Below are positions 37,149-46,127 of a stretch of DNA of 64,000 bases, piece after piece; positions within the stretch are counted from its first letter, which is position 1; every line of letters starts with the position of its first letter. Both the position numbers and the translations under genes were made by a program. The DNA is from Herbaspirillum sp. RV1423 (lineage in GTDB: Bacteria > Pseudomonadota > Gammaproteobacteria > Burkholderiales > Burkholderiaceae_D): positions 1 through 64,000 of the forward strand of contig NZ_CBXX010000025.1 of the NCBI RefSeq assembly GCF_000577615.1. Reading direction: 5' to 3'. The notes beneath the pieces were generated by a model. The model was not told the DNA's origin. It made no database searches and was given only the letters and a program-made list of their open reading frames with translations.

Positions 37149-38606
37149 ATGTTTGCAGCAGTAGATCTTGGTTCCAACAGCTTCCGCTTGCATATCGGCA
37201 AGCATGAAGGCGACGCCATCCGCGTGGTGAAGAGTGCGCGCGATCCGATTCGCCTGGCGGCCGGTTTGGACAAGAACGGTTACCTGACGCCGCAGGCGAT
37301 TGCCGGCGCGGTCGAATCGCTGGGCCGGTTCCGCACCATCCTGCGCGACTACCAGCTCGACGCGGTGCGCGTGGTCGCCACCAATACCCTGCGCGTCGCC
37401 AAGAATGCACACGAATTTCTGCCCGACGCCGAGCGCGCCATCGGTTATCCGGTGGAAATCATTTCCGGCGAGGAAGAAGGCCGCCTGATTTACATGGGCG
37501 TGGCCGGCGCATTGGCCTTGCCGGACGAAGACCGGCTGGTGATCGATATTGGCGGCGGTTCGACCGAAGTCATCCTGGGACACGGCAGCGAAATCCGCCG
37601 CGTGGAATCCTTCGGCATCGGCACCGTCAACCAGAGCCTGGCGTTTTTTCCTGACGGTCATATTGATGAAGATGCGTTCGAACGCGCCATCCTGTCGGCG
37701 CGTTCGCATGTGGAAGACGCCGTGGTGCCGTTCGGCGCCCAGCATCGCAGCAAGGTCTACGGCTCGTCGGGCACCATGCGCGCGATCGCCGACACCATCG
37801 CCAAGAACGGCATGGGCGACGGCCGCATCACGCCGGACAGCGTGGAAGAACTAAAGCAGCGCCTGATTGCCTTCGGCCACGTCAGCAACATCGAACTGGC
37901 CGGCATGAAGCCGGACCGCGCCGTCGTCATCATGGGCGGCCTGGCGGTGTTGATCGGCCTGATGCAGGAACTGAACATCTCCGTGATCTCGCCGGTCGAA
38001 GCCGGCCTGCGCATGGGGGTGATGTGGGACTTGCAGTTGCGCGCCACCCAGCGCGACCGACGCGAACAATCGGTGGACGATTTCAGCCGCCGCTTCCATA
38101 TCGACGAACTGCGCGCGCGCCAGGTGGCGGAAACTGCGCTGGGCTTTTTCCACATGCTCAAGCCGGGTAATGAGGTCTATGCAAAATACCTGAACTGGAG
38201 CGCCTTGCTACACGAGGCCGGCTTGATCGTGTCGCAGAGCAGCTACCATAAACATTCGTCCTACCTCATCGCCAACGCCGATCTGCCCGGTTTCACCACA
38301 CGCGAGCAGCGTGTGATGAGCACGCTGATCCTCGGCCAGAAAGGCAATCTGCGCAAGATCGGCGAAGTGCTTTCGGACGTCGATTTCGCCAAGGCCGTGC
38401 TGGCGCTGCGCCTGGCTGTGATGTTCATGCACTCGCACATCACGCTCGATCTCAACGACATCCGCCTCAAGATGAGGAATCGCATCGATATGGAAATCAA
38501 GCGTGAGTGGGTGCACGATCATCCGACCGTGTCTTACTGGATGCAGAAGGAACAGGAGTGGTGGAGCGGCATCGGCGTCGATTTTTCGATTCGCGTGAAT
38601 GCCTGA
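37149..38606 (+). CDS. ppx: Exopolyphosphatase Ppx/GppA family
   Basis: Encodes 485 aa. The actin-like ATPase-fold motifs are AAVDLGSNSFRLHI at the N-terminus, GEEEGRLIYMGVAGAL near residue 115 and VIDIGGGSTEVILG near 133. A C-terminal HD-like helical domain follows (about 310-480, with LNWSALLHEAGLIVSQSSYHKHSSYLI). The enzyme removes terminal phosphates from polyphosphate; some family members act on pppGpp. A PHO box upstream indicates PhoB control. It converges with prfC across a strong terminator. Confidence 0.93.
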   Translation: MFAAVDLGSNSFRLHIGKHEGDAIRVVKSARDPIRLAAGLDKNGYLTPQAIAGAVESLGRFRTILRDYQLDAVRVVATNTLRVAKNAHEFLPDAERAIGYPVEIISGEEEGRLIYMGVAGALALPDEDRLVIDIGGGSTEVILGHGSEIRRVESFGIGTVNQSLAFFPDGHIDEDAFERAILSARSHVEDAVVPFGAQHRSKVYGSSGTMRAIADTIAKNGMGDGRITPDSVEELKQRLIAFGHVSNIELAGMKPDRAVVIMGGLAVLIGLMQELNISVISPVEAGLRMGVMWDLQLRATQRDRREQSVDDFSRRFHIDELRARQVAETALGFFHMLKPGNEVYAKYLNWSALLHEAGLIVSQSSYHKHSSYLIANADLPGFTTREQRVMSTLILGQKGNLRKIGEVLSDVDFAKAVLALRLAVMFMHSHITLDLNDIRLKMRNRIDMEIKREWVHDHPTVSYWMQKEQEWWSGIGVDFSIRVNA

Positions 38607-38633
38607 CGTCGACGCCTGATTTGCGCGCGGCCC

Positions 38634-38668
38634 AATAAAAATCCCCGCACGAGGCGGGGATTTTTATT
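38634..38668. terminator. Bidirectional terminator between ppx and prfC
   Basis: AATAAAAATCCCCGC and GCGGGGATTTTTATT form a perfect stem with a loop of about 5 nt; T-runs follow on both strands. It lies between the two convergent genes and should end both transcripts. Confidence 0.9.
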
Positions 38669-38683
38669 GCAGCGAAAGCAGCT

Positions 38684-40342
38684 TCAATCCAGCTTGGCCG
38701 CGTGTTCGCGCGTCGCATGGAAAGTCACTTCCGGCCAGCGCTCCTGCGTCAGGCGCAGGTTCACGCCCGAGGTCGCCAGGTAAGCGAGATTGCCGGCGGC
38801 GTCGTGTGCAAGGTTGTGGCCGGCCGAGGATTTTTCGAAATCAGCCAGCATCTTCTTGTCGTCGCAGGTCACCCAGCGCGCGCTGCTAATGCTGGTGCCT
38901 TCAAACACCGCGTCGACGCCGTACTCGTTCAACAGGCGGCTCGCCACTACTTCAAACTGCAGCACGCCGACCGCACCCAGCACCAGATCGCTGTTGTTGG
39001 TCGGCTTGAAAACCTGCACCGCGCCTTCTTCGCCGAGCTGTTGCAAGCCTTTGTGCAATTGCTTGATCTTGAGCGGATTGCGGATGCGCGCGACGCGGAA
39101 GAAATCCGGCGCAAAGTAGGGAATACCCGTGAACTGCAGCAATTCGCCTTCCGAAAAACTGTCGCCGATCTGCATGTTGCCGTGGTTGGGCAGGCCGATG
39201 ATGTCGCCGGCATAGGCTTCTTCCACCTGTTCGCGGCTCGATGCCATGAAGGTCACCACTGATGACACCTTGATTTCGCGGTTCAGGCGCAGGTGCTTCA
39301 ATTTCATGCCGCGCTCGAAGCGGCCGGAACACACGCGCAAGAAGGCGATGCGATCGCGGTGGGCCGGGTCCATGTTGGCCTGGATCTTGAACACGAAACC
39401 CGAGAACGGCGCTTCCGTCGGCTCGACGCTGCGCACCGTGGCATCGCGGCTGCGCGGCGCCGGAGCCCAGTCGAGCAGCGCGTTGAGGATTTCGCGCACG
39501 CCGAAATTGTTGATCGCGGAGCCGAAGAATACCGGGGTCTGGATGCCGCCCAGGAAATCGTCGAGATCGAACGGATGCGATGCGCCGTGCACCAGTTCGA
39601 CTTCCATCTTGAGTTGTTCGATTTCCAGCGGGAACATCTCGACCAGCTTCGGATTGTCGATGCCCTTGATGATTTCGACCTCGCCGTTGGCGCGCTCTTC
39701 GCCCGCCTTGAACAGCATGATCTCGTCGCGCAGCAGGTGATACACGCCGCGAAAATTCTTGCCCATGCCGATCGGCCAGGTCACCGGTGCGCACTGGATC
39801 TTCAGCACCGACTCCAGTTCGTCGAGCAGTTCCAGCGGATCGCGGGTTTCGCGGTCCATCTTGTTCATGAAGGTGATGATCGGCGTATTGCGCATGCGGC
39901 AAACGTTGAGCAGCTTGATGGTCTGCTCTTCCACGCCCTTGGCGGCGTCGATCACCATCAGCGCCGAGTCGACCGCCGTCAGCACGCGATAGGTGTCTTC
40001 CGAGAAGTCCTGGTGGCCTGGCGTGTCGAGCAGATTGACGACGTGGTCGCGATATTCGAACTGCATCACCGAGCTGGCCACCGAGATGCCGCGCTGCTTT
40101 TCGATTTCCATCCAGTCCGAAGTCGCGTGACGGCCGCTCTTGCGCGCCTTGACAGTGCCCGCCAATTGAATCGCGCCCGAGAACAGCAGCAGCTTTTCGG
40201 TCAAGGTGGTTTTACCGGCATCGGGGTGGGAAATGATGCCGAAAGTGCGGCGCCGCGCGACCTCGCGAGCGATCAGCTCAAGCGGGGCCTTGCTGTTCGA
40301 GCCTGTATCTTCGTTCGCGGAATCGGGAGTAATGTCTTGCAT
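38684..40342 (-). CDS. prfC: Peptide chain release factor 3
   Basis: Encodes 552 aa of translational GTPase RF3. G-domain motifs are G1 [15 protein letters not shown]2 around [13 protein letters not shown]3 DTPGHQDF and G4 FMNKMDRE, followed by domains II and III of the RF3 type ([22 protein letters not shown]). RF3 recycles RF1/RF2 from the ribosome after termination. The N-terminus has a ~20-residue extension relative to E. coli. An antisense open frame over this gene is an artefact of GC-rich wobble. Confidence 0.96.
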   Translation of the reverse strand: MQDITPDSANEDTGSNSKAPLELIAREVARRRTFGIISHPDAGKTTLTEKLLLFSGAIQLAGTVKARKSGRHATSDWMEIEKQRGISVASSVMQFEYRDHVVNLLDTPGHQDFSEDTYRVLTAVDSALMVIDAAKGVEEQTIKLLNVCRMRNTPIITFMNKMDRETRDPLELLDELESVLKIQCAPVTWPIGMGKNFRGVYHLLRDEIMLFKAGEERANGEVEIIKGIDNPKLVEMFPLEIEQLKMEVELVHGASHPFDLDDFLGGIQTPVFFGSAINNFGVREILNALLDWAPAPRSRDATVRSVEPTEAPFSGFVFKIQANMDPAHRDRIAFLRVCSGRFERGMKLKHLRLNREIKVSSVVTFMASSREQVEEAYAGDIIGLPNHGNMQIGDSFSEGELLQFTGIPYFAPDFFRVARIRNPLKIKQLHKGLQQLGEEGAVQVFKPTNNSDLVLGAVGVLQFEVVASRLLNEYGVDAVFEGTSISSARWVTCDDKKMLADFEKSSAGHNLAHDAAGNLAYLATSGVNLRLTQERWPEVTFHATREHAAKLD

Positions 40343-40454
40343 CGTGAGTCGGTGAGTCGTAGGGCGTTGAAAGCGATGAAAACCATGAACATGAACGGAT
40401 GGCGGGCAGCGATGCCGCCATTCGCGGAGATGTCATGGCGATGTGACAGAAACG

Positions 40455-40484
40455 AAAAAGGGCTGGAAGATCCAACCCTTTGTT
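40455..40484 (-). terminator. Intrinsic terminator after the DUF3300 gene
   Basis: Read on the minus strand, AAAGGGTTGG and CCAGCCCTTT form a stem with a 5-nt loop followed by a TTTCGTTT tract. It lies about 100 bp past the DUF3300 stop and upstream of prfC, separating the two. Confidence 0.75.
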
Positions 40485-40581
40485 TCCCGGCGAAAATGGC
40501 GCCTGGTCACGTCTCGGAAGCCGGGATTATAACGTATTCAGGGCAGGTTTCCGAGTCGCGCAGGCAAGTTCCGGAGCTGCA

Positions 40582-41916
40582 TCACCGATTCTCTTGTCGC
40601 TGCTGATGCTCCTCACGCTGTTGCGGCTTCGGTTCCGGACGGGACTGCTCCTGTCGTTCTGGGCGAGGGGCTGGCGCGTGCATTTCCGGCATGGGGCGCT
40701 GCATCTGTTGCACGGGTGCCGCTGCAGGAGGCGGCCTATGGAATGCTTGCGGTTCCGGCCGGTGGTTGTTTTCTACATGTTCGGGGCGAACGGGCGTGGC
40801 CGGGCGAGCCTGCTGCAATTGGGCAGCGGCAGGCGGCGGTGGCGCGGGACGAGGCGCATTCTGCACGATCGGTGCGTTGTGCGGCGCCGGCAGGCCGGCG
40901 GCTTGCGGCGGACGATTGTACTGCTCGGGCCGGTGGTTGCGATCAGCGCGATCACGATCCTCGCGTCCTTGCCCCGCGGATGGCTGACCGGGATGCAAAT
41001 CGGGCCTTGCCGACGGATTCGGTGCGTTGGAGACCGCCGGCGCGATGTTGGGACGAGACACATTGCCAACGTCGGGACGTTGTCTGTTCTGCCCGTCGCG
41101 GCGGTTGTGTTCCCATACCACCGGTCGGTTGTTGATGACAACGTTTTTCGTGACGTTGACATTGTTGATGCGCACGTTGTTGACCAATACGTGATGCTGG
41201 CGCCAGTCGGGGCGGGCATCGTTATACACCGATCGCACAATGCCGATGCCGGCGCCGAAAAAGATGCCGGCGTTGATCGATACGTTGTAGCTGGGCGGAC
41301 GATAGCGTGGCGGCGGCGCCCAATACACGGGCGGTCGTTGCGGCCACCACCAACTGCCGTAGACGATAATCGGGTTGTAATAAGGGACGTAGATCACTTG
41401 CGGATTGACTGGTTCGATCACGATCACCTGGTCTTGCTGCACGATGCGCTGCTGGTCGGTCGACTGCAGGTTGCCCGCAATCTGCGCCCTGATGCGCAGG
41501 TTTTGCACGGTATCCATCACATTTGCCTGCTGCGACAAAAAGGCGTCGCCCAGACGCTGGGTCCAGTCCAGTTTGTCGTTCATCATCGCCAGCACGGATG
41601 GGAACTGCGCCAGCGATTTCACGCTGGGATCCCACGGCATCGGCGCAATCGCGCGTGCCAAGGCATCGCCCTGCAGGCCGGGCCGGCTGTCGAGGAAGCG
41701 CGCGGCCTGGACCACTTCCAGAGGATAAGTGGCGGCCATCAATACTTGTGCCAGCAAGGAATCAGGATAAAGTGCGATCGGCGCCAGCATCTGATCCAGT
41801 TCTTCTTGGGTAAAGACAGCGGGCGGACGATTCATGTCTTGCGCGGAAACTTCCGATATGCCGGATGCCAGCGAAAAAAGCGCAGAGGCTATCCATGCGA
41901 GTGTTTTCTTGTTCAC
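40582..41916 (-). CDS. DUF3300 domain-containing secreted protein
   Basis: The GTG at 41916 (MNKKTLAWIASALF) is chosen because AGGAG lies 7 nt upstream and the product then starts with a signal peptide ending VSA-Q. The 444-aa product has a DUF3300 domain at about residues 35-220 (FTQEELDQMLAPIALYPDSLLAQVLMAATYPLEVVQAA..., and VIYVPYYNPIIVYGSWWWPQ). A very long Pro/Gln/Arg/Asn-rich low-complexity tail follows, ending in RQEQSRPEPKPQQREEHQQRQ. DUF3300 proteins are exported and of unknown function. No operon partner is seen. Confidence 0.85.
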   Translation of the reverse strand: MNKKTLAWIASALFSLASGISEVSAQDMNRPPAVFTQEELDQMLAPIALYPDSLLAQVLMAATYPLEVVQAARFLDSRPGLQGDALARAIAPMPWDPSVKSLAQFPSVLAMMNDKLDWTQRLGDAFLSQQANVMDTVQNLRIRAQIAGNLQSTDQQRIVQQDQVIVIEPVNPQVIYVPYYNPIIVYGSWWWPQRPPVYWAPPPRYRPPSYNVSINAGIFFGAGIGIVRSVYNDARPDWRQHHVLVNNVRINNVNVTKNVVINNRPVVWEHNRRDGQNRQRPDVGNVSRPNIAPAVSNAPNPSARPDLHPGQPSAGQGREDRDRADRNHRPEQYNRPPQAAGLPAPHNAPIVQNAPRPAPPPPAAAQLQQARPATPVRPEHVENNHRPEPQAFHRPPPAAAPVQQMQRPMPEMHAPAPRPERQEQSRPEPKPQQREEHQQRQENR

Positions 41917-42217
41917 GATAGTTCTCCTGAGAGGTGCGAAACGCGGCGCTGCGTTTGTCTTTCCGTCCGGATGCAAGGCGATAATGAACGGGCAGGCTTG
42001 CCGCATGCGCAGGCTTATCTTCTGTCAGGACATCGAAACCAGGTGTAACCAAACTGCAAGGGATGTTTCATCAATCCGAACGTGGATAGCTATTGCATTG
42101 GATTAAAAAAACAAACGACGAAACTTCGGTTCGTAGCACGATGCCAAACATGAAATTTGAAGAAAATGTGAAGAAGCTATTGACCGAATACCCATGTCGG
42201 GATATTATCTCGCTTCT
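41917..42217. other. Intergenic region between DUF3300 gene and tRNA-Pro
   Basis: About 300 bp without a gene. It must hold the DUF3300 promoter on the minus strand (not clearly identified) and holds the tRNA-Pro promoter listed next. Confidence 0.5.
42180..42208 (+). promoter_or_regulatory. Sigma-70-type promoter of tRNA-Pro
   Basis: TTGACC, a 17-bp spacer and TATTAT (42203-42208) form a near-consensus promoter; the mature tRNA starts 10 bp after the -10 box, so the primary transcript would have almost no leader. Confidence 0.8.
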
Positions 42218-42294
42218 CGGAGTGTAGCGCAGCCCGGTAGCGCACCTGGTTTGGGACCAGGGGGTCCAAGGTTCGAATCCTTGTACTCCGACCA
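42218..42294 (+). tRNA. tRNA-Pro(UGG)
   Basis: A 77-nt cloverleaf with the acceptor pair CGGAGTG/TACTCCG, D arm TAGCGCAGCCCGGTAGCGCA, anticodon stem CCTGG/CCAGG with anticodon TGG, T arm GGTTCGAATCC and encoded CCA. Confidence 0.97.
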
Positions 42295-42301
42295 CACATA
42301 A

Positions 42302-42333
42302 ACGGGCTGTCGAAAGACAGCCCGTTTTCGTTT
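42302..42333 (+). terminator. Terminator after tRNA-Pro
   Basis: ACGGGCTGTC-GAAA-GACAGCCCGT is a perfect 10-bp stem with a stable GAAA tetraloop, followed by TTTCGTTT, only 7 bp past the tRNA CCA end. Confidence 0.9.
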
Positions 42334-42377
42334 CCGAAGACAATTTCAAACAGTACTGTATTGTTTGATTTTCAGAT

Positions 42378-42454
42378 CTGCCCTTAGCTCAACCGGATAG
42401 AGCAATGGCCTTCTAAGCCATAGGTTAGGGGTTCGATTCCCTTAGGGCAGGCCA
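42378..42454 (+). tRNA. tRNA-Arg(UCU)
   Basis: A 77-nt cloverleaf with acceptor CTGCCCT/AGGGCAG, D arm TAGCTCAACCGGATAGAGCA, anticodon stem-loop GGCCTTCTAAGCC with anticodon TCT, T arm GGTTCGATTCC and encoded CCA. It reads the rare AGA/AGG codons. A good promoter of its own is not obvious, though a terminator separates it from tRNA-Pro. Confidence 0.97.
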
Positions 42455-42505
42455 CTTCTCTCCCCACGTCCATTTTGTTGCGGCAGTCGGCATAAGCGCG
42501 CAATA

Positions 42506-43468
42506 TCAATTCGTAATCTTGTCCGTCGGATACCTCAGCGAGTCCCGCAAAATATAGCTCATCGGCATGTTCATCGATCTGCCGTCCGGGCCCATCGGTT
42601 GCATGAACCAGCGGTTGTAGAGGCGGAAGATCTCGCCGCTGATGGCGAGTCTGGCCATTTGACGGTCTACCATTTTCTTGAATTCAGGGTCGTCCTTGCG
42701 CAGCATGATGGCGTAGGGTTCGATGGAGAGCGGGGCGCCCCTGATGGCGAGTTTCTCCGGATTGGCAGTGCTTTCGCGGGCGCCATGCAGCAGTACTTCA
42801 TCCATGATGAAGGCATCGGCCGCGCCTTGTTCCAGCATCCTGAGACAGTCCTGGTCGCTATCCAGCTCGGCGATCGCCAGGCCGAGATAGCGAATGTTGC
42901 TGCGCTTGTTGATGACGTCGATCATCGAGGTGTTTTTGACGGTCACGATGCGTTTGTTGCGAAGATCGCGCCAGTCTTTGATGTTGGAGTCGGCGCGCAC
43001 CAGCATGCGCACGCTGGTGAAAAAGTGCGGAATGGTGAAGGCGACCTTCTTGCGGCGGTCGGTGTTGTTGGTGCTGACGCTGCATTCGAGATCGGCGCGA
43101 TTGTCTGTCAGCGCGTTGAAGCGTGTGGAGGCATTGACCGGAAAATACTGGACCTTGAGGTTGGGCATGCGCAGTTCCTGGCGGATGCCCTGAACGATTT
43201 TCCGGCAGATTTCGATGGTGTAGCCGCCGACGTCGCCGCCTGGTTCAATCATTGCGAATGGAGACAGATTGTCGACCGTTCCCATGAAGGCGAGAACAAT
43301 GGTCTTGCTCTCCTGGATTTTCCTGATGGTGTCGCTCGCCGAGGCAGGCGGCGAAAACGTGCCGACGAAAAGCGAGAGGGCAATGGCGCGATGAAGGAAG
43401 GGGCGGGCCGCCTGCATAAGAGCGATAAACGCGCGGTTCGGAGTCAAGTCGTTCATGTTGAAAACCAT
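42506..43468 (-). CDS. Orphan amino-acid-type periplasmic solute-binding protein
   Basis: Encodes about 320 aa of the family 3 solute-binding type: a membrane-spanning signal sequence (FLHRAIALSLFVGTFSPPASA-S), then VGGYTIEICRKIVQGI near residue 80 and the STNNTDRRKKVAFTIPHFF segment typical of GltI/AatJ glutamate/aspartate-binding proteins. No permease or ATPase is next to it, so it may serve a transporter elsewhere or act as a sensor. ATG 43468 and ATG 43456 are both possible starts; AGGAG lies 3-4 nt before the first and about 15 before the second, so neither is ideal. Confidence 0.82.
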   Translation of the reverse strand: MVFNMNDLTPNRAFIALMQAARPFLHRAIALSLFVGTFSPPASASDTIRKIQESKTIVLAFMGTVDNLSPFAMIEPGGDVGGYTIEICRKIVQGIRQELRMPNLKVQYFPVNASTRFNALTDNRADLECSVSTNNTDRRKKVAFTIPHFFTSVRMLVRADSNIKDWRDLRNKRIVTVKNTSMIDVINKRSNIRYLGLAIAELDSDQDCLRMLEQGAADAFIMDEVLLHGARESTANPEKLAIRGAPLSIEPYAIMLRKDDPEFKKMVDRQMARLAISGEIFRLYNRWFMQPMGPDGRSMNMPMSYILRDSLRYPTDKITN

Positions 43469-43615
43469 TTCTCCTGCGACAACACTGCCTGATCTTATGA
43501 CGCGCATTCGAAATATTCAAGCGGGCAGGCCTCCTGCAAGAGGCTCGATGTGAAAACAGTGCACTTATTCAAAAATATTTCAATCGAAATGAGTTATTTA
43601 TTCGTGTCGGAGTAT

Positions 43616-43650
43616 GAAAAAAGCCGCGTCACCAGTTGGTGAGCGCGGCC
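43616..43650 (-). terminator. Terminator after the glycine-zipper gene
   Basis: GCCGCG-TCACC and GGTGA-GCGCGGC form a long stem with an AGTT loop and one bulge; on the minus strand it is followed by a run of six T. It lies about 60 bp past the glycine-zipper stop codon. Confidence 0.8.
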
Positions 43651-43707
43651 TTGAGGGCGGGTACTCTTGAGTAGGTTGTTTTTGCCGGGGCGTACGCTGA
43701 AGCGGGA

Positions 43708-44295
43708 TCAGCCGCGGCTGGTCAAGCGACCGTTTACAACGCGTACCTGATCGCCGACATGCCAGCCTTCATCCGTTTGCGGGAAGGAGCGGACCGAGCC
43801 GTTTTCCATGCGGACGTCGACGACGTAAGTGGTGGTGGTGCGCGTACGTTTTTCGACTTCGTTGCCGGCATAGCCGCCCGCACCGGCGCCGGCGACCGTG
43901 GCCAGCGTGCGGCCGTTGCCGCCGCCGACCTGATTGCCCAGGATGCCGCCGAGGACTGCGCCGGCGACGATGCCGACGCCGCTGGCTTTGGGCGTGTGCT
44001 GTACTGCGCGTACGGCCTCGACTTCTCCGCAATTGGAGCAGCGTGCGACTGCGGCCGGCGCGCTATAGCCGCTGCTGTTTTGTTGCGACTGCGGTCTTGC
44101 TGCGTAATTAGGCTTTGGCGCGGATTGCGGCGCAGTCGTTGCATCGGACATTGCCTGTTGCGGCGCGACGGTGCTGTTCGATGTCGGCAGCAGGCCGGTG
44201 ATGGCTGCAACGCCGACCAGGCTGACCAAAGTCACCGCGACGGCGGCGGTAGCGACTAAAGGGTGTATGCGGCTGGGGGATTTGACGACTTCCAT
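43708..44295 (-). CDS. Glycine-zipper 2TM-domain envelope protein
   Basis: Encodes 195 aa with one N-terminal membrane segment (about residues 12-36), a Ser/Gln/Ala-rich linker, a CSNCGEVEAVR motif near residue 87, and a Gly-zipper region (about 105-145, GIVAGAVLGGILGNQVGGGNGRTLATVAGAGAGGYAGNEVE). The C-terminus has a small beta domain (VRMENGSVRSF...GDQVRVVNGRL). It belongs to the SlyB/Pcp/YmgG-like group of envelope proteins with unknown biochemical role. GGAGAGG precedes the ATG. The CxxC pair could be redox-active or bind metal, but this is not shown. Confidence 0.87.
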   Translation of the reverse strand: MEVVKSPSRIHPLVATAAVAVTLVSLVGVAAITGLLPTSNSTVAPQQAMSDATTAPQSAPKPNYAARPQSQQNSSGYSAPAAVARCSNCGEVEAVRAVQHTPKASGVGIVAGAVLGGILGNQVGGGNGRTLATVAGAGAGGYAGNEVEKRTRTTTTYVVDVRMENGSVRSFPQTDEGWHVGDQVRVVNGRLTSRG

Positions 44296-44403
44296 GATGG
44301 GCCTCTCCGTGTTGGTGTTGATGTGAGGCGAATTATGGATGACAAGCGGCGCGGAAAAAATGCGGATAGTGTGTCAGTTGTAAAAACTTGTAAGGCGGAT
44401 GTC

Positions 44404-44447
44404 AGACAGCCTGGAATAGCACTACGGCGCGCCATTCCGGGCTGTCT
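44404..44447 (-). terminator. Stem-loop downstream of lysS
   Basis: GACAGCCTGGAAT and ATTCCGGGCTGTC form a long stem around a 16-nt loop, 25 bp past the lysS stop. The T-run (CTTTTTG) follows on the plus strand, not on the lysS strand, so the direction of action is unclear. Confidence 0.45.
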
Positions 44448-44471
44448 TTTTGTCAAGGCCTCGGTCGGAAC

Positions 44472-46025
44472 TCAGTCTTCGCGACGCAGGTGAGGGAACA
44501 GGATGACGTCGCGGATGTTCGGCGAATCGGTGATCAGCATCATCAGGCGGTCGATGCCGATGCCGCAGCCGCCGGCCGGCGGCATGCCGTATTCGAGCGC
44601 ACGGATGTAATCGGCGTCGTAATACATGGCTTCTTCGTCGCCGGCGTCTTTGGCCGCAACCTGCGCCTGGAAGCGCGCGGCCTGGTCTTCGGCATCGTTC
44701 AGTTCCGAAAAGCCGTTGGCGATTTCGCGGCCGGTGATGAACAGTTCAAAGCGTTCGGTGATGCCCGGCACCGTGTCGGAAGCGCGCGCCAGCGGCGAGA
44801 CTTCGACCGGGTAATCGATGATGTAGGTAGGTTCCCACAATTGCGACTCGGCGGTCTCTTCAAACAGCGCCAGTTGCAGCGCGCCGATGCCGGCATTGGC
44901 CAGCGGCGGCTGGTCGGTCTTGACGCCGAACTTCTTCAGCGCGGTGCGCAGGAAGTCGATGTTCTGCAATTGCGCGTCGGTATATTCCGGCGCGTACTTC
45001 TTGATGGCGCCGGTGATGGTCAGGCGCGCGAACGGCTTGGACAGGTCGAGTTCGCGGCCTTGGTATGTCAGCGTCGCGGTGCCGTGCGCATCGATGGCGG
45101 CCTGGCGGATCACTTGCTCGGTGAAGTTCATCAGCCATTGATAGTCGACGTAGGCCGCATAGAATTCCATCATTGTGAATTCGGGATTGTGGCGCGGCGA
45201 GACGCCTTCGTTGCGGAAGTTGCGGTTGATTTCGAACACGCGCTCAAAGCCACCTACCACCAGGCGCTTGAGGTACAGCTCAGGCGCGATGCGCATGAAC
45301 ATCTGCATGTCCAGCGCATTGTGATGCGTGATGAACGGCTTGGCCGCGGCGCCGCCCGGAATGGTGTGCAGCATCGGCGTTTCGACTTCCATGAAATCGT
45401 TCTTTTCCATGAAGCGGCGGATCGACGACATCGCGGCGGTGCGCGCCTTGAAGGTGCGGCGCGTATCTTCGCTCATGATCAGGTCAACGTAGCGCTGGCG
45501 GTACTTGGTTTCCTGGTCCGACAGGCCGTGGAACTTATCCGGCAGCGGGCGCAGCGACTTGGTGATCAGGCGCAGGCCGGTCACCTTGACCGACAGCTCG
45601 CCGGTCTTGGTCTTGAACAGCGTGCCTTCGGCGCCGAGGATGTCGCCCAGATCGTAATGCTTGAAGGCGCCGTGCGCTTCCGGACCGGTCACGTCGTTGG
45701 TGATGTAGAGCTGCATGCGACCATCGGCGCGCGCGCCGGAAGAGTCTTGCAGAGTGGCGAACGAGGCTTTGCCCATCACGCGCTTCAACATCATGCGGCC
45801 GGCGATCGAGACCTTGACCGGATTGGCTTCCAGCGCCTCGTTGTCCAGTGCGTCGTATTGCGCGTGCAGGTCGGCGGCCTTGTTTTCAGGACGGAAGTCA
45901 TTCGGGAAAGCGACGCCTTGCTCGCGGAGCGCACCGAGCTTGGCGCGGCGTTCGGCGATGATGGTGTTTTCATCTACTGGCGGCTGCGGCTGTTGCTGCG
46001 TGGCGTTGTCGTTTGGTGTGGTCAT
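44472..46025 (-). CDS. lysS: Lysyl-tRNA synthetase, class II
   Basis: Encodes 517 aa: a disordered Gln/Pro-rich N-terminus, an OB-fold anticodon-binding domain (about residues 75-180, [23 protein letters not shown]) and a class II catalytic core. Motif 2 lies in [26 protein letters not shown] and motif 3 in [18 protein letters not shown]. It charges tRNA-Lys. It lies downstream of prfB with a 102-bp gap, the same prfB-lysS order as in E. coli. Confidence 0.97.
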   Translation of the reverse strand: MTTPNDNATQQQPQPPVDENTIIAERRAKLGALREQGVAFPNDFRPENKAADLHAQYDALDNEALEANPVKVSIAGRMMLKRVMGKASFATLQDSSGARADGRMQLYITNDVTGPEAHGAFKHYDLGDILGAEGTLFKTKTGELSVKVTGLRLITKSLRPLPDKFHGLSDQETKYRQRYVDLIMSEDTRRTFKARTAAMSSIRRFMEKNDFMEVETPMLHTIPGGAAAKPFITHHNALDMQMFMRIAPELYLKRLVVGGFERVFEINRNFRNEGVSPRHNPEFTMMEFYAAYVDYQWLMNFTEQVIRQAAIDAHGTATLTYQGRELDLSKPFARLTITGAIKKYAPEYTDAQLQNIDFLRTALKKFGVKTDQPPLANAGIGALQLALFEETAESQLWEPTYIIDYPVEVSPLARASDTVPGITERFELFITGREIANGFSELNDAEDQAARFQAQVAAKDAGDEEAMYYDADYIRALEYGMPPAGGCGIGIDRLMMLITDSPNIRDVILFPHLRRED

Positions 46026-46081
46026 GATGTCGAGAATTCGTTAGTAAAAATGGGCGCTAAAGGCTGGTGCTGCGTCCGCAA

Positions 46082-46118
46082 CGGCATCCGGTTGCGGCTA
46101 TGCCGGCGCCGGATGCCG
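46082..46118 (-). other. Stem-loop between prfB and lysS
   Basis: CGGCATCCGG and CCGGATGCCG form a perfect 10-bp stem around a 17-nt loop, 10 bp past the prfB stop codon. No T-run follows, so it may be a processing or stability element within a prfB-lysS transcript, or a weak terminator. Confidence 0.5.
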
Positions 46119-46127
46119 CGGTCAGGA

